This document shows, one piece after another, positions 1-6,293 of a DNA stretch of 9,403 nucleotides. Under the pieces are notes generated by a model. That model saw only the letters and a list, made by a program, of their open reading frames with translations, was not told where the DNA came from and did not search any database. Numbering within the stretch: the first letter of the stretch is position 1; each line of letters begins with the position of its first letter. The DNA is from Ilumatobacter sp. (GTDB lineage Bacteria; Actinomycetota; Acidimicrobiia; Acidimicrobiales; Ilumatobacteraceae): assembly GCA_029263275.1 (NCBI GenBank), contig JAJCXU010000568.1:1-9403 (forward strand), written 5' to 3'. Made by a program: the position numbers and the translations under genes.

Positions 1-1
1 A

Positions 2-2152
2 CTCGCGTCGCTCCTCTACGAAGAGGCGTACGACCTCGACGAACGGGCCCGCGGCATCGTCGCGGCAACGTCCGAACCCGGCCAGCTCATCGGGCTGCTG
101 ATCGGTGCACGCATCGCCACCAAGCTCGTCGTTCGCGATCCCGGGCTCATCCTCAAGTTCCTCGCCGTCGTCTCGGCAATCACCTCGGTGCTCTCGTTGG
201 TGTTCGCCGTGGTGCCCAATCTGGGTGTGGCCATCGCGGCCAACTTCCTCATCGCACTATGTCTCGCGATCGTCGGCCCCGGCATCTTGGCCTCACTGTC
301 GCTGGCCATCCCGCCGCGAGCGCGGTCGATGGGCTTCTCGATGGCGTCGCTGTGGATCTTGCCCGGATTGCTCATGCTGCCGTTCATCGGGTGGATCGCA
401 GACAACTGGGGCATTCGTACCGGCATGGCGCTGATGACCCCCGTGTTCCTCATCGGCGGCCTGGTCATCGCAAGCGGCGGCAACGTGATTGGCAACGACA
501 TCGCTCAGGTCCGCCAAACCGCACTGGCGCGAGCCGAGGTGATGAACCAGCGCAGCCGAGGCGAGGTGAAGCTGTTGCTGTGTCGCGGCATCAATGTCGG
601 CTACTCGGGCGTGCGAGTCCTGCACGACATCGACTTCGAGATCGACCAGGGCGACGTCGTGGCGCTGCTCGGCACGAACGGCGCCGGAAAGTCCACGCTG
701 CTCAAAGCAATCTCGGGTGTGGCGGAAGCCGATCAGGGAGCGATTGTCTTCGACGGCCGCGACATCACCCACGCGCCGCCCAACGAGATCGCGAAACACG
801 GAATCGTCCAGATACCGGGCGGCGCCGGCGTCTTCCCCGGCCTCACCGTCCGCGAGAACCTCGATGCCGCTGGCTGGTTGCATCGAGGCGACCACCAGCT
901 ACTCGAAGACGGGCTCGACGCTGTGCTCGACACGTTCCCCGCATTGGCCGGTCGTATGGACGAGCCGGCGGCCAACCTGTCGGGCGGCCAGCAGCAGATG
1001 CTCGCGCTGGGCATGAGCTTCCTCGTGCAGCCGCGACTCTTGATGATCGACGAGCTGTCGCTTGGTCTTGCGCCGGTCATCGTCGAACAGTTGCTGGCCA
1101 TGGTCCGCAAGATCGCCGCGCGCGGCGTGACGGTCATCCTCGTCGAGCAGTCGATCAATGTCGCGTTCGAGCTCGCCGACACCGCCTACTTCATGGAGCG
1201 CGGTCGAATTCGCTTCCACGGCCCAACCGCTGAACTCCTCGAACGCGACGACTTGTTGCGGTCGGTGTTCCTCGGCGACACGGCAGCAACGAACCAATCC
1301 GGCGACAAGCCAGTCCGTTCTGATCCCACGCAAGAAGGAACGGAGCAGCAGACCGCGGCACCCTCAGCGTTGGCGGTGCACGGCTTGTCACGGAGTTTCG
1401 GCGGGCTGACCGCGGTCCGCGATGTCACGTTCGACGTCGCCGAGCAGGAGATCGTCGGCTTCATCGGTCCAAACGGCGCTGGCAAGACCACGCTCTTCGA
1501 CCTCATCGGCGGCACCACGCCGACCGACACGGGCCGGATCGAACTCGCCGGCGCCGATGTGTCGACGCTGAGCGCCAGCGGCCGCGCCCGACGCGGCCTC
1601 GGCAGGTCGTTCCAAGATGCGCGACTCTTCCCCTCGCTCACGGTCGAGGAGACCATCGCCGTGTCGCTCGAGCGGTGGATCTCGTCACGCGATCCCATCT
1701 CGGCAGCGCTCCACCTGCCCACGGCGTTCGACAGCGAAGCGGAGATTCGACGCCGCGTGGCCGAGCTCATCGAGCTGATGAATCTCGGTCCGCATCGGCA
1801 CAAGCCGATCAAGCAGCTCTCCACCGGCAGCCGCCGGATCGTCGACCTGGCGTGTGTGGTCGCGCACCGCCCCACCGTCGTCCTGCTCGACGAACCATCG
1901 AGTGGAATCGCGCAACGCGAGGTCGAAGCACTCGGGCCAGTGCTCGAGCGGATGCGCACCGACATGGGTTCGGCCTTGCTCGTGATCGAACACGACATGA
2001 ACCTGTTGTCGGCCGTCTCGGACCGCATCATCGCCCTCGACCAAGGCGCCATCATCGCTGCCGGCGCACCCGACGCTGTCCTCAACGACCATGCGGTCGT
2101 GTCCTCGTACCTCGGCACCGACCGGGCCGCAATCGATCGGTCGAACACATGA
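2..2152 (+). CDS. MFS-like membrane domain fused to two Liv-type ABC ATPase domains (5'-partial)
   Basis: The frame is open from base 2 to the TGA at 2150-2152, so the start lies off the left edge; 716 residues are visible. Residues about 25-160 hold roughly five hydrophobic segments and an MFS-like loop (GWIADNWGIRTG), read as the end of a major facilitator domain. Residues about 189-424 form an ATPase domain like LivF: Walker A GTNGAGKST (224-232), signature LSGGQQQ (326-332), Walker B LLMIDEL (346-352), and VEQS in place of the switch histidine, as is usual in LivF. After a polar linker, residues about 455-707 form a second, LivG-like domain: Walker A GPNGAGKTT (489-497), signature variant LSTGSRR (606-612), Walker B VVLLDEP (626-632), switch EHDM (663-666). 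It probably energises uptake of an amino acid or other small carboxylate together with the binding protein 57 bases downstream. The GTG at 188 is internal to the MFS domain and is not the start. Domain calls are secure; substrate and the MFS part's role are inferred. Confidence 0.88.
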   Translation, partial: LASLLYEEAYDLDERARGIVAATSEPGQLIGLLIGARIATKLVVRDPGLILKFLAVVSAITSVLSLVFAVVPNLGVAIAANFLIALCLAIVGPGILASLSLAIPPRARSMGFSMASLWILPGLLMLPFIGWIADNWGIRTGMALMTPVFLIGGLVIASGGNVIGNDIAQVRQTALARAEVMNQRSRGEVKLLLCRGINVGYSGVRVLHDIDFEIDQGDVVALLGTNGAGKSTLLKAISGVAEADQGAIVFDGRDITHAPPNEIAKHGIVQIPGGAGVFPGLTVRENLDAAGWLHRGDHQLLEDGLDAVLDTFPALAGRMDEPAANLSGGQQQMLALGMSFLVQPRLLMIDELSLGLAPVIVEQLLAMVRKIAARGVTVILVEQSINVAFELADTAYFMERGRIRFHGPTAELLERDDLLRSVFLGDTAATNQSGDKPVRSDPTQEGTEQQTAAPSALAVHGLSRSFGGLTAVRDVTFDVAEQEIVGFIGPNGAGKTTLFDLIGGTTPTDTGRIELAGADVSTLSASGRARRGLGRSFQDARLFPSLTVEETIAVSLERWISSRDPISAALHLPTAFDSEAEIRRRVAELIELMNLGPHRHKPIKQLSTGSRRIVDLACVVAHRPTVVLLDEPSSGIAQREVEALGPVLERMRTDMGSALLVIEHDMNLLSAVSDRIIALDQGAIIAAGAPDAVLNDHAVVSSYLGTDRAAIDRSNT

Positions 2153-2196
2153 ACTCATCGCCATCAACAAAATCACCGACACCAGCACCACCAAAC

Positions 2197-2202
2197 AGGG
2201 AG
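2197..2202 (+). promoter_or_regulatory. Ribosome binding site of the solute-binding protein gene
   Basis: AGGGAG sits seven bases before the ATG at 2210 and supports that start. The 57-base gap from the fusion gene holds no recognisable promoter or terminator, so the two genes are probably co-transcribed. Confidence 0.6.
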
Positions 2203-2209
2203 CACTGCC

Positions 2210-4087
2210 ATGCATCCAGCATCCGCTGAAGGATCCAACAACGACACGGGACGAGCGCTCAAACGTTACGGACCCATCGCCGCGATCGCCGTCGTAGCAC
2301 TCGTCATCATCGGCATCGTCGTCGCAAGCGGAGGTGACGACGACGAATCGGTCGCCACCGACGACACCACCGTGGCAACCGATGCCGCTCCAGGCACCGA
2401 CGCCCCCACCACCGAACCCGGCAACGAACCGCCCCCCGACACCGAACCGGGTGACACCAGCGACCCAGACACCAGCGACCCCGCGACCACCGAACCCGCC
2501 ACATCGGAGCCCGATGCCGGCTCATCCACCTACCCGGGGAGTCCCCTACCCGACGGTGTGATGAGCTTCAGCGTGGCCCAGGAACTGGGGATCGACGTCG
2601 ACTTCGGTGACCGCTGCGATACCGACACGGGCCTTGTGAAGGTCCAGACGTTCTTCGCTCCGGAGTGTTACGCGCCCTTCGACGGCGACAACGGTGGTGC
2701 GACCGCTCGCGGCGTCACTGCCGACACGATCCGGATCGTCAACTGGGTGAGCCAGGACGAAGATCCAATCCTCAACTTCATCACGTCGGCGATCGTCAAC
2801 GACGACACCGTCGAAGACGATGAGGCGACGCTGCGCGGGATGATCGAGTACTACGAGACCTACTACGAGACCTATGGCCGATCGGTCGAACTGATCAACG
2901 TCGTCGGCTCCGGTGCCGTGACCGACGCTGCTGCCGCTCGCGCCGACGCGGTGATGATCGACGAAGAACTCGATCCGTTCATGGTGTGGGGCGGCCCGTC
3001 GCTGACCAATGCCTTCGCCGAAGAGCTCGCAGCTCGCGGTATTCCGTGCTTCAGCTGCGGACCGGGCCAGAACAAGGAGTGGTACACCGACAACGCGGGG
3101 CTCTCCTACACGGTCGGCAAGGGCTCCGACCAGCTCGACCTGCTCGTCGCCGAGTACATCGGCAAGCGCCTCGCGGGCGACGTCGCCCGCCACGCCGGCG
3201 ACGAATCGATGCAGACCACAGAACGCGTCTTCGGTCGGATCTGGATCGAGTCGAGCGCAGCGTCGGTCGAGGCGAACGAACGCTTCGAGGGCAATGCCGC
3301 CGACTTCGGATTCGAGATCGCCGAGTCCCAGAGCTACGCCCTCGACCCCGGCACCTTGCAGGAGTCCGCGGCGACGGTCATCAGTCGGATGAAGGAAGCC
3401 GGCGTCACGTCGGTGATCTTCAGCGGCGACCCGATCGCACCACGCGAGTTCACCAACGAGGCGACGGCGCAGAACTACTTCCCCGAGTGGATCGTCACCG
3501 GTTCAGTGCTGATCGACACGTCGGCGTTCTCACGCACTTACGACCAACAACAGTGGGCGAACGCGTTTGGCGTGTCGAATCTCAGCGCACGCGTCAATCG
3601 AACGATCGGCAGTTCGTACGCGATCTATGAGTGGTTCCACGGTGAAGAACCGCCGTCTGCCGACAACATCGGCGTCATCACTCCTGTGCCGAACACGTTC
3701 TTCGCGTTCCTCCAGGCGACGGGGCCGCAGCTCACGATCGAGACGTTCAACGAGGCAGCCTTTGCTGGCGAGCCGACCGCTCGCGCGGTGACCGGGCCGT
3801 CGCTGTCGTGGGGCGTCGAGGGAATCTGGCCCGACGATTTCGAACCGGACTACCGGGGCGTTGACGACATCACCGAGATCTGGTGGGACCCGACAGCAGA
3901 AGGGCCCGATGAGATCGACCGGACCGCACCCGGCCTGTGGCAGTACGTCGATGGCGGAGTGCGCTACAAGCCAGGCGAGATCCTCGAGGGCCCGCCGAAG
4001 GCGTTCGACACTGAGGGCGCCGTCACCATCTACAGCGAGCCACCGCCCGAAGAAGCCCGCCCGGCCTACGAGCCAATCCACAACTGA
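2210..4087 (+). CDS. LivK-like ABC transporter substrate-binding protein with membrane anchor and acidic stalk
   Basis: A 625-residue protein. Residues 21-40 are one hydrophobic helix after a short basic segment (RALKRYG), without a lipobox cysteine, so the protein is probably held by an uncleaved signal anchor. Residues about 42-108 are a low-complexity stalk rich in Asp, Thr, Pro and Glu. From about residue 160 the sequence resembles type 1 periplasmic binding proteins of the branched-chain amino acid family: GVTADTIRIVNW at the first strand, the VMIDEELDPFMVWGG region, and an internal VTSVIFSGDP strand. It is long for this family, mainly because of the stalk and an extended C-terminus. Cysteines 280 and 283 (CFSC) and 136 and 153 could form disulfides. 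It probably captures a small solute outside the cell for the transporter encoded just upstream; the ligand cannot be told from sequence. ATG was chosen for its ribosome binding site and because the helix follows directly. Confidence 0.85.
   Translation: MHPASAEGSNNDTGRALKRYGPIAAIAVVALVIIGIVVASGGDDDESVATDDTTVATDAAPGTDAPTTEPGNEPPPDTEPGDTSDPDTSDPATTEPATSEPDAGSSTYPGSPLPDGVMSFSVAQELGIDVDFGDRCDTDTGLVKVQTFFAPECYAPFDGDNGGATARGVTADTIRIVNWVSQDEDPILNFITSAIVNDDTVEDDEATLRGMIEYYETYYETYGRSVELINVVGSGAVTDAAAARADAVMIDEELDPFMVWGGPSLTNAFAEELAARGIPCFSCGPGQNKEWYTDNAGLSYTVGKGSDQLDLLVAEYIGKRLAGDVARHAGDESMQTTERVFGRIWIESSAASVEANERFEGNAADFGFEIAESQSYALDPGTLQESAATVISRMKEAGVTSVIFSGDPIAPREFTNEATAQNYFPEWIVTGSVLIDTSAFSRTYDQQQWANAFGVSNLSARVNRTIGSSYAIYEWFHGEEPPSADNIGVITPVPNTFFAFLQATGPQLTIETFNEAAFAGEPTARAVTGPSLSWGVEGIWPDDFEPDYRGVDDITEIWWDPTAEGPDEIDRTAPGLWQYVDGGVRYKPGEILEGPPKAFDTEGAVTIYSEPPPEEARPAYEPIHN
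2453..2482 (+). repeat. 15-bp in-frame tandem duplication in the stalk (DTSDP x2)
   Basis: Two adjacent 15-base units (2453-2467 and 2468-2482) differ at one base and encode DTSDP twice. They lie in the low-complexity stalk of the binding protein and suggest that stalk length changes by slippage. Confidence 0.8.
2849..2872 (+). repeat. 12-bp perfect tandem duplication (YYET x2)
   Basis: TACTACGAGACC occurs twice in direct succession at 2849-2860 and 2861-2872, giving YYETYYET in a predicted helix of the binding domain. It is in frame and does not disrupt the gene. It may be a recent duplication or simply a regular amphipathic helix. Confidence 0.75.
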
Positions 4088-4105
4088 CCCGCGCTCCTTC
4101 GCTCA

Positions 4106-4165
4106 ACCCCGTTTGCGTGATGGCTTTGGTTGGTATTCCAGCCAAATTCGTCACGCAAACGGGGT
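4106..4165 (+). terminator. 60-base stem-loop after the binding-protein gene (probable transcript 3' end)
   Basis: Starting 18 bases after the stop codon, a 15-base perfect inverted repeat (4106-4120 with 4151-4165) continues inwards almost to the centre. Pairing position i with 4271-i gives 24 Watson-Crick pairs, three G-U pairs (4121/4150, 4123/4148, 4130/4141), one C-U mismatch (4124/4147) and a four-base loop UAUU (4134-4137). The G-U pairs form only in plus-strand RNA; in minus-strand RNA they would be A-C mismatches. This suggests the structure acts in the transcript of the binding-protein gene, as terminator or 3' stabiliser. No U-tract follows, so it is not a classical intrinsic terminator; actinobacterial terminators often lack one. 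It could also be a copy of a dispersed palindromic repeat. Confidence 0.6.
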
Positions 4166-4218
4166 CGGGAGTGAGGCCGCCACAACGAGTGGCGCGGCCA
4201 CCACAGCTGTGAGAGAAT

Positions 4219-4223
4219 GGGAG
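4219..4223 (+). promoter_or_regulatory. Possible ribosome binding site of the small ORF
   Basis: GGGAG lies eight bases before the ATG at 4232 and is the main reason to prefer that start over in-frame ATGs at 4217 and 4250. Confidence 0.35.
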
Positions 4224-4231
4224 CAGCAGGC

Positions 4232-4420
4232 ATGACACGGGGGTCATTCATGAAGCGACGGTTGTTGACCGGAATGGGGATTGCCGAAATCGGCGCGCTG
4301 GCCGTGCTGTGGCGGAGTGCCAAAGCCGCTCCGCTCGTTGCGTTCGAACACGATGTCAAACTGGCGTCACCGCGCTCGCGCCATGATGCACACCCCGAAC
4401 AAGCCGCCCACGCCGGCTGA
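4232..4420 (+). CDS. Small hypothetical protein, 62 residues
   Basis: An unrecognised short ORF between the stem-loop and the convergent minus-strand operon. The protein has a basic N-terminus (MKRRLL at residues 7-12), a short apolar stretch (about residues 15-27) and a polar, His-rich end, so a small membrane-associated or secreted peptide is possible. The apolar stretch is short for a full transmembrane helix. In favour are a GGGAG site at good spacing and coding that ends 11 bases before the neighbouring convergent gene's stop. Against are the short length and the lack of a recognised family. Together with the stem-loop it is the only content of the 344 bases between the two main gene blocks. 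Confidence 0.35.
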   Translation: MTRGSFMKRRLLTGMGIAEIGALAVLWRSAKAAPLVAFEHDVKLASPRSRHDAHPEQAAHAG

Positions 4421-4431
4421 TCACGGCCCGC

Positions 4432-5544
4432 TCAGTCGGTCACGGAAAAGGACCCAACGGGGTGTGTCGCACCGTTGACCAGCGCCTCGACGCGATGTTC
4501 GCCAACGTATGGCGTGCGTGTCGAATGCACTCGCAGCGACACTGACTTGCGCACGGTCGAGGTCGCGCTGGGCGCCACCTCGATCTCGGCTCCTTTGAAC
4601 ACCTTCGGACTGGTCGAGCCGTTGGCCTTCACAAAGTGCACCACGATGTCGACCAGTGCGCCGTGCACCTCGCTGGTTGGGTTGTGCAGATCGATCTCGA
4701 CGCGCGTCGACTCCCCGATTGCCACCGTGGTCGGAACGCAGGCCGCAGCGGTGATCTGCAACGGCGTGTCGGCACCGAACCCGATCACCGTCAACGCGTC
4801 TGGGTCGCCCGCCTTGATCAGGGTGCGCAACCCATGCTTGACGAGCCGCTTGCGATCGGCGCTCGCACCGCGCCACCATCGACGAGCGATCTCGATGGCC
4901 ACGTCGGGATGGTCCTTGGCGATGTCGTTGATGTTGTTCGCGACCGACCGACGCACGTACTCCGACGGGTCGTCCTTGAGGAGCTCGAGCAACTCGACGA
5001 CCGGCGCCGGATCGGCCATGAACTCGCGCAGCCGAGGTGCCCAGGGCAAGCGGGGTCGTGTGCCCTCCGAAACCAGTCGCCGGACATGCTCACTCGGATC
5101 ACGCGTCCACGCACGCAGGCGGTCGAGCGTGGCGTCGCGGTGCACCTCGAGGTAGGGCCGGATACAGAACTCCGCGGAGAAGCGCTGCGTGAGTTCGTAC
5201 TGCAGCGTCATCGCCAACTCGAAGTGATCGAGGCCGTGGACCGCGAGGAAGTCACTCAGTGGGAGATACCGGAACCCTTCCATCCCAGTCAGCTCCTGGG
5301 GAAGCCCTTCGTGCTGCAACGCCTCGATGACGATGTGCAGCGCCTCACCTCGATCGGTCGGAAGTGCGTCCGCCAAAACGCCAGCAACGTGCCTCGACCT
5401 GGGCATCAGTTCGAGTTCATCGAGCCCGTCGACGGACGAGGCGATGAACCTCTTGCGCGGGAACCCGGGCATCACCGCGCCGAGCAGATCGGCGAGATAG
5501 GTGGGGACCTCAGGTCCGAATGAATTCTTGAGCGGCTCCGCCAT
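4432..5544 (-). CDS. AlkC-type DNA alkylation repair protein (HEAT-like repeats plus Ig-like domain)
   Basis: A 370-residue protein of the AlkC/AlkD superfamily of HEAT-like repeat DNA glycosylases, which remove alkylated purines such as 3-methyladenine. Diagnostic segments are SAEFCIRPYL (123-132), HVRRLVSEGTRPRLPWAPRL (153-172) and YVRRSVANNINDIAKDHPD (196-214). Residues about 1-260 are helical repeats. Residues about 262-370 are beta-rich and read as an Ig-like domain, which is known in some AlkC proteins and may help grip DNA. The ATG at 5542-5544 shares its A with the TGA of the dehydrogenase gene (TGATG), and no Shine-Dalgarno sequence is evident, so translation probably depends on re-initiation after that gene. 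A repair enzyme at the end of a metabolic operon is unexpected; it may only share the transcript. Family assignment is good; glycosylase activity is inferred, since related HEAT proteins are not all active. Confidence 0.85.
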   Translation of the reverse strand: MAEPLKNSFGPEVPTYLADLLGAVMPGFPRKRFIASSVDGLDELELMPRSRHVAGVLADALPTDRGEALHIVIEALQHEGLPQELTGMEGFRYLPLSDFLAVHGLDHFELAMTLQYELTQRFSAEFCIRPYLEVHRDATLDRLRAWTRDPSEHVRRLVSEGTRPRLPWAPRLREFMADPAPVVELLELLKDDPSEYVRRSVANNINDIAKDHPDVAIEIARRWWRGASADRKRLVKHGLRTLIKAGDPDALTVIGFGADTPLQITAAACVPTTVAIGESTRVEIDLHNPTSEVHGALVDIVVHFVKANGSTSPKVFKGAEIEVAPSATSTVRKSVSLRVHSTRTPYVGEHRVEALVNGATHPVGSFSVTD

Positions 5545-6293
5545 CAGGACATCGTCAGGCCGCCGGAGACACTGAGTGTCTGGCCGGTCATGTAGCTCGC
5601 CGCGGGACTGGCGAGGAAGGCGACGACGCTGGCGATGTCAGCTGGTTGGCCGATGCGACCGAGCGGAACCGCACGAGCGAGCCCGTCGTACAGACGCTGG
5701 TTCGCCTCGGCGACCTGGTCGAGCAGCGCCGTGTCGGTCGGGCCGGGGCAAACGCAGTTCACGGTGACACCATTGCGTGCATGCTCACGAGCCAATGTCT
5801 TCGTGAAAGCGATCACGCCACCCTTGGTTGCGGAGTAGACGGCCTCACCGGTCGAGCCCACTCGCCCAGCATCGGAGCCGATGTTGACGATCGTCGCAGT
5901 TCCCTCGCCGCCTGCGATCCGTTCGATCATCATCGGGAGCACGGCCTTGCACACATGGAACAGCCCCTTCAGGTTGACCGCGATGATGCGATCCCAGTCG
6001 TCCTCATCGGTATCGAGGAAGGGTGCAATCACGTCGATGCCCGCGTTGTTGATCACGATGTCGGGCACACCCTGCGCCTCGACGGTGCGAGCCATGGCCG
6101 CCTCGACGGAGGCGCGCGACGTGAGGTCGACCTCGACGGCAACATCGCCCGGCGCTGCCACTCGATCCCAGCCGGCCACGGCGACACCGTCCGCCTGCAG
6201 CGCCGCGACGATCGCCGACCCGATACCGCCCGCCGCGCCGGTGACGATTGCCGAACGAGTCACAGTTGTACCCGGCCCCGCTGTGACGCTCAT
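5544..6293 (-). CDS. Short-chain dehydrogenase/reductase, BadH/FabG-like
   Basis: A 249-residue classical SDR, full length for the family. It shows the nucleotide-binding motif TGAAGGIG (18-25), NNAG (82-85), and the catalytic set Asn107, Ser140, Tyr153 and Lys157 (YSATK), followed by CPGPTDT (182-188) and a C-terminal [11 protein letters not shown]. Asp43 after the second strand suggests NAD(H) rather than NADP(H). The segment [20 protein letters not shown] is reminiscent of BadH-type 2-hydroxycyclohexanecarboxyl-CoA dehydrogenases, and the gene directly follows an acyl-CoA ligase, so a hydroxyacyl-CoA substrate is likely. A FabG-like 3-oxoacyl reductase is the alternative. Its ATG overlaps the ligase stop by four bases (ATGA, 6290-6293), implying coupled translation. 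Fold and activity class are firm; substrate is inferred. Confidence 0.9.
   Translation of the reverse strand: MSVTAGPGTTVTRSAIVTGAAGGIGSAIVAALQADGVAVAGWDRVAAPGDVAVEVDLTSRASVEAAMARTVEAQGVPDIVINNAGIDVIAPFLDTDEDDWDRIIAVNLKGLFHVCKAVLPMMIERIAGGEGTATIVNIGSDAGRVGSTGEAVYSATKGGVIAFTKTLAREHARNGVTVNCVCPGPTDTALLDQVAEANQRLYDGLARAVPLGRIGQPADIASVVAFLASPAASYMTGQTLSVSGGLTMS

Noticed and set aside
188..190. GTG at 188 as the start of the transporter gene
   Set aside because: The frame is open and membrane-like upstream to base 2, so this codon is an internal valine.
1186..2148. Minus-strand ORF of 320 codons opposite the LivG-like domain
   Set aside because: Antisense shadow, Ser/Arg-rich, with no domain, while the plus strand has complete Walker and signature motifs.
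2341..2525. Repeat-rich tract considered as a CRISPR-like or other repeat array
   Set aside because: The repeats are short, in frame and directly adjacent, with no spacers; they encode the low-complexity stalk.
4066..4359. Minus-strand ORF across the stem-loop region
   Set aside because: It reads through the palindrome and into the binding-protein gene, has no recognised family and no convincing ribosome site.
4636..5523. Long plus-strand ORF opposite the AlkC-type gene (295 codons)
   Set aside because: Typical antisense shadow of high-GC coding sequence; the minus strand carries clear family motifs, and this frame gives an Arg/Asp-rich product with no recognisable domain.
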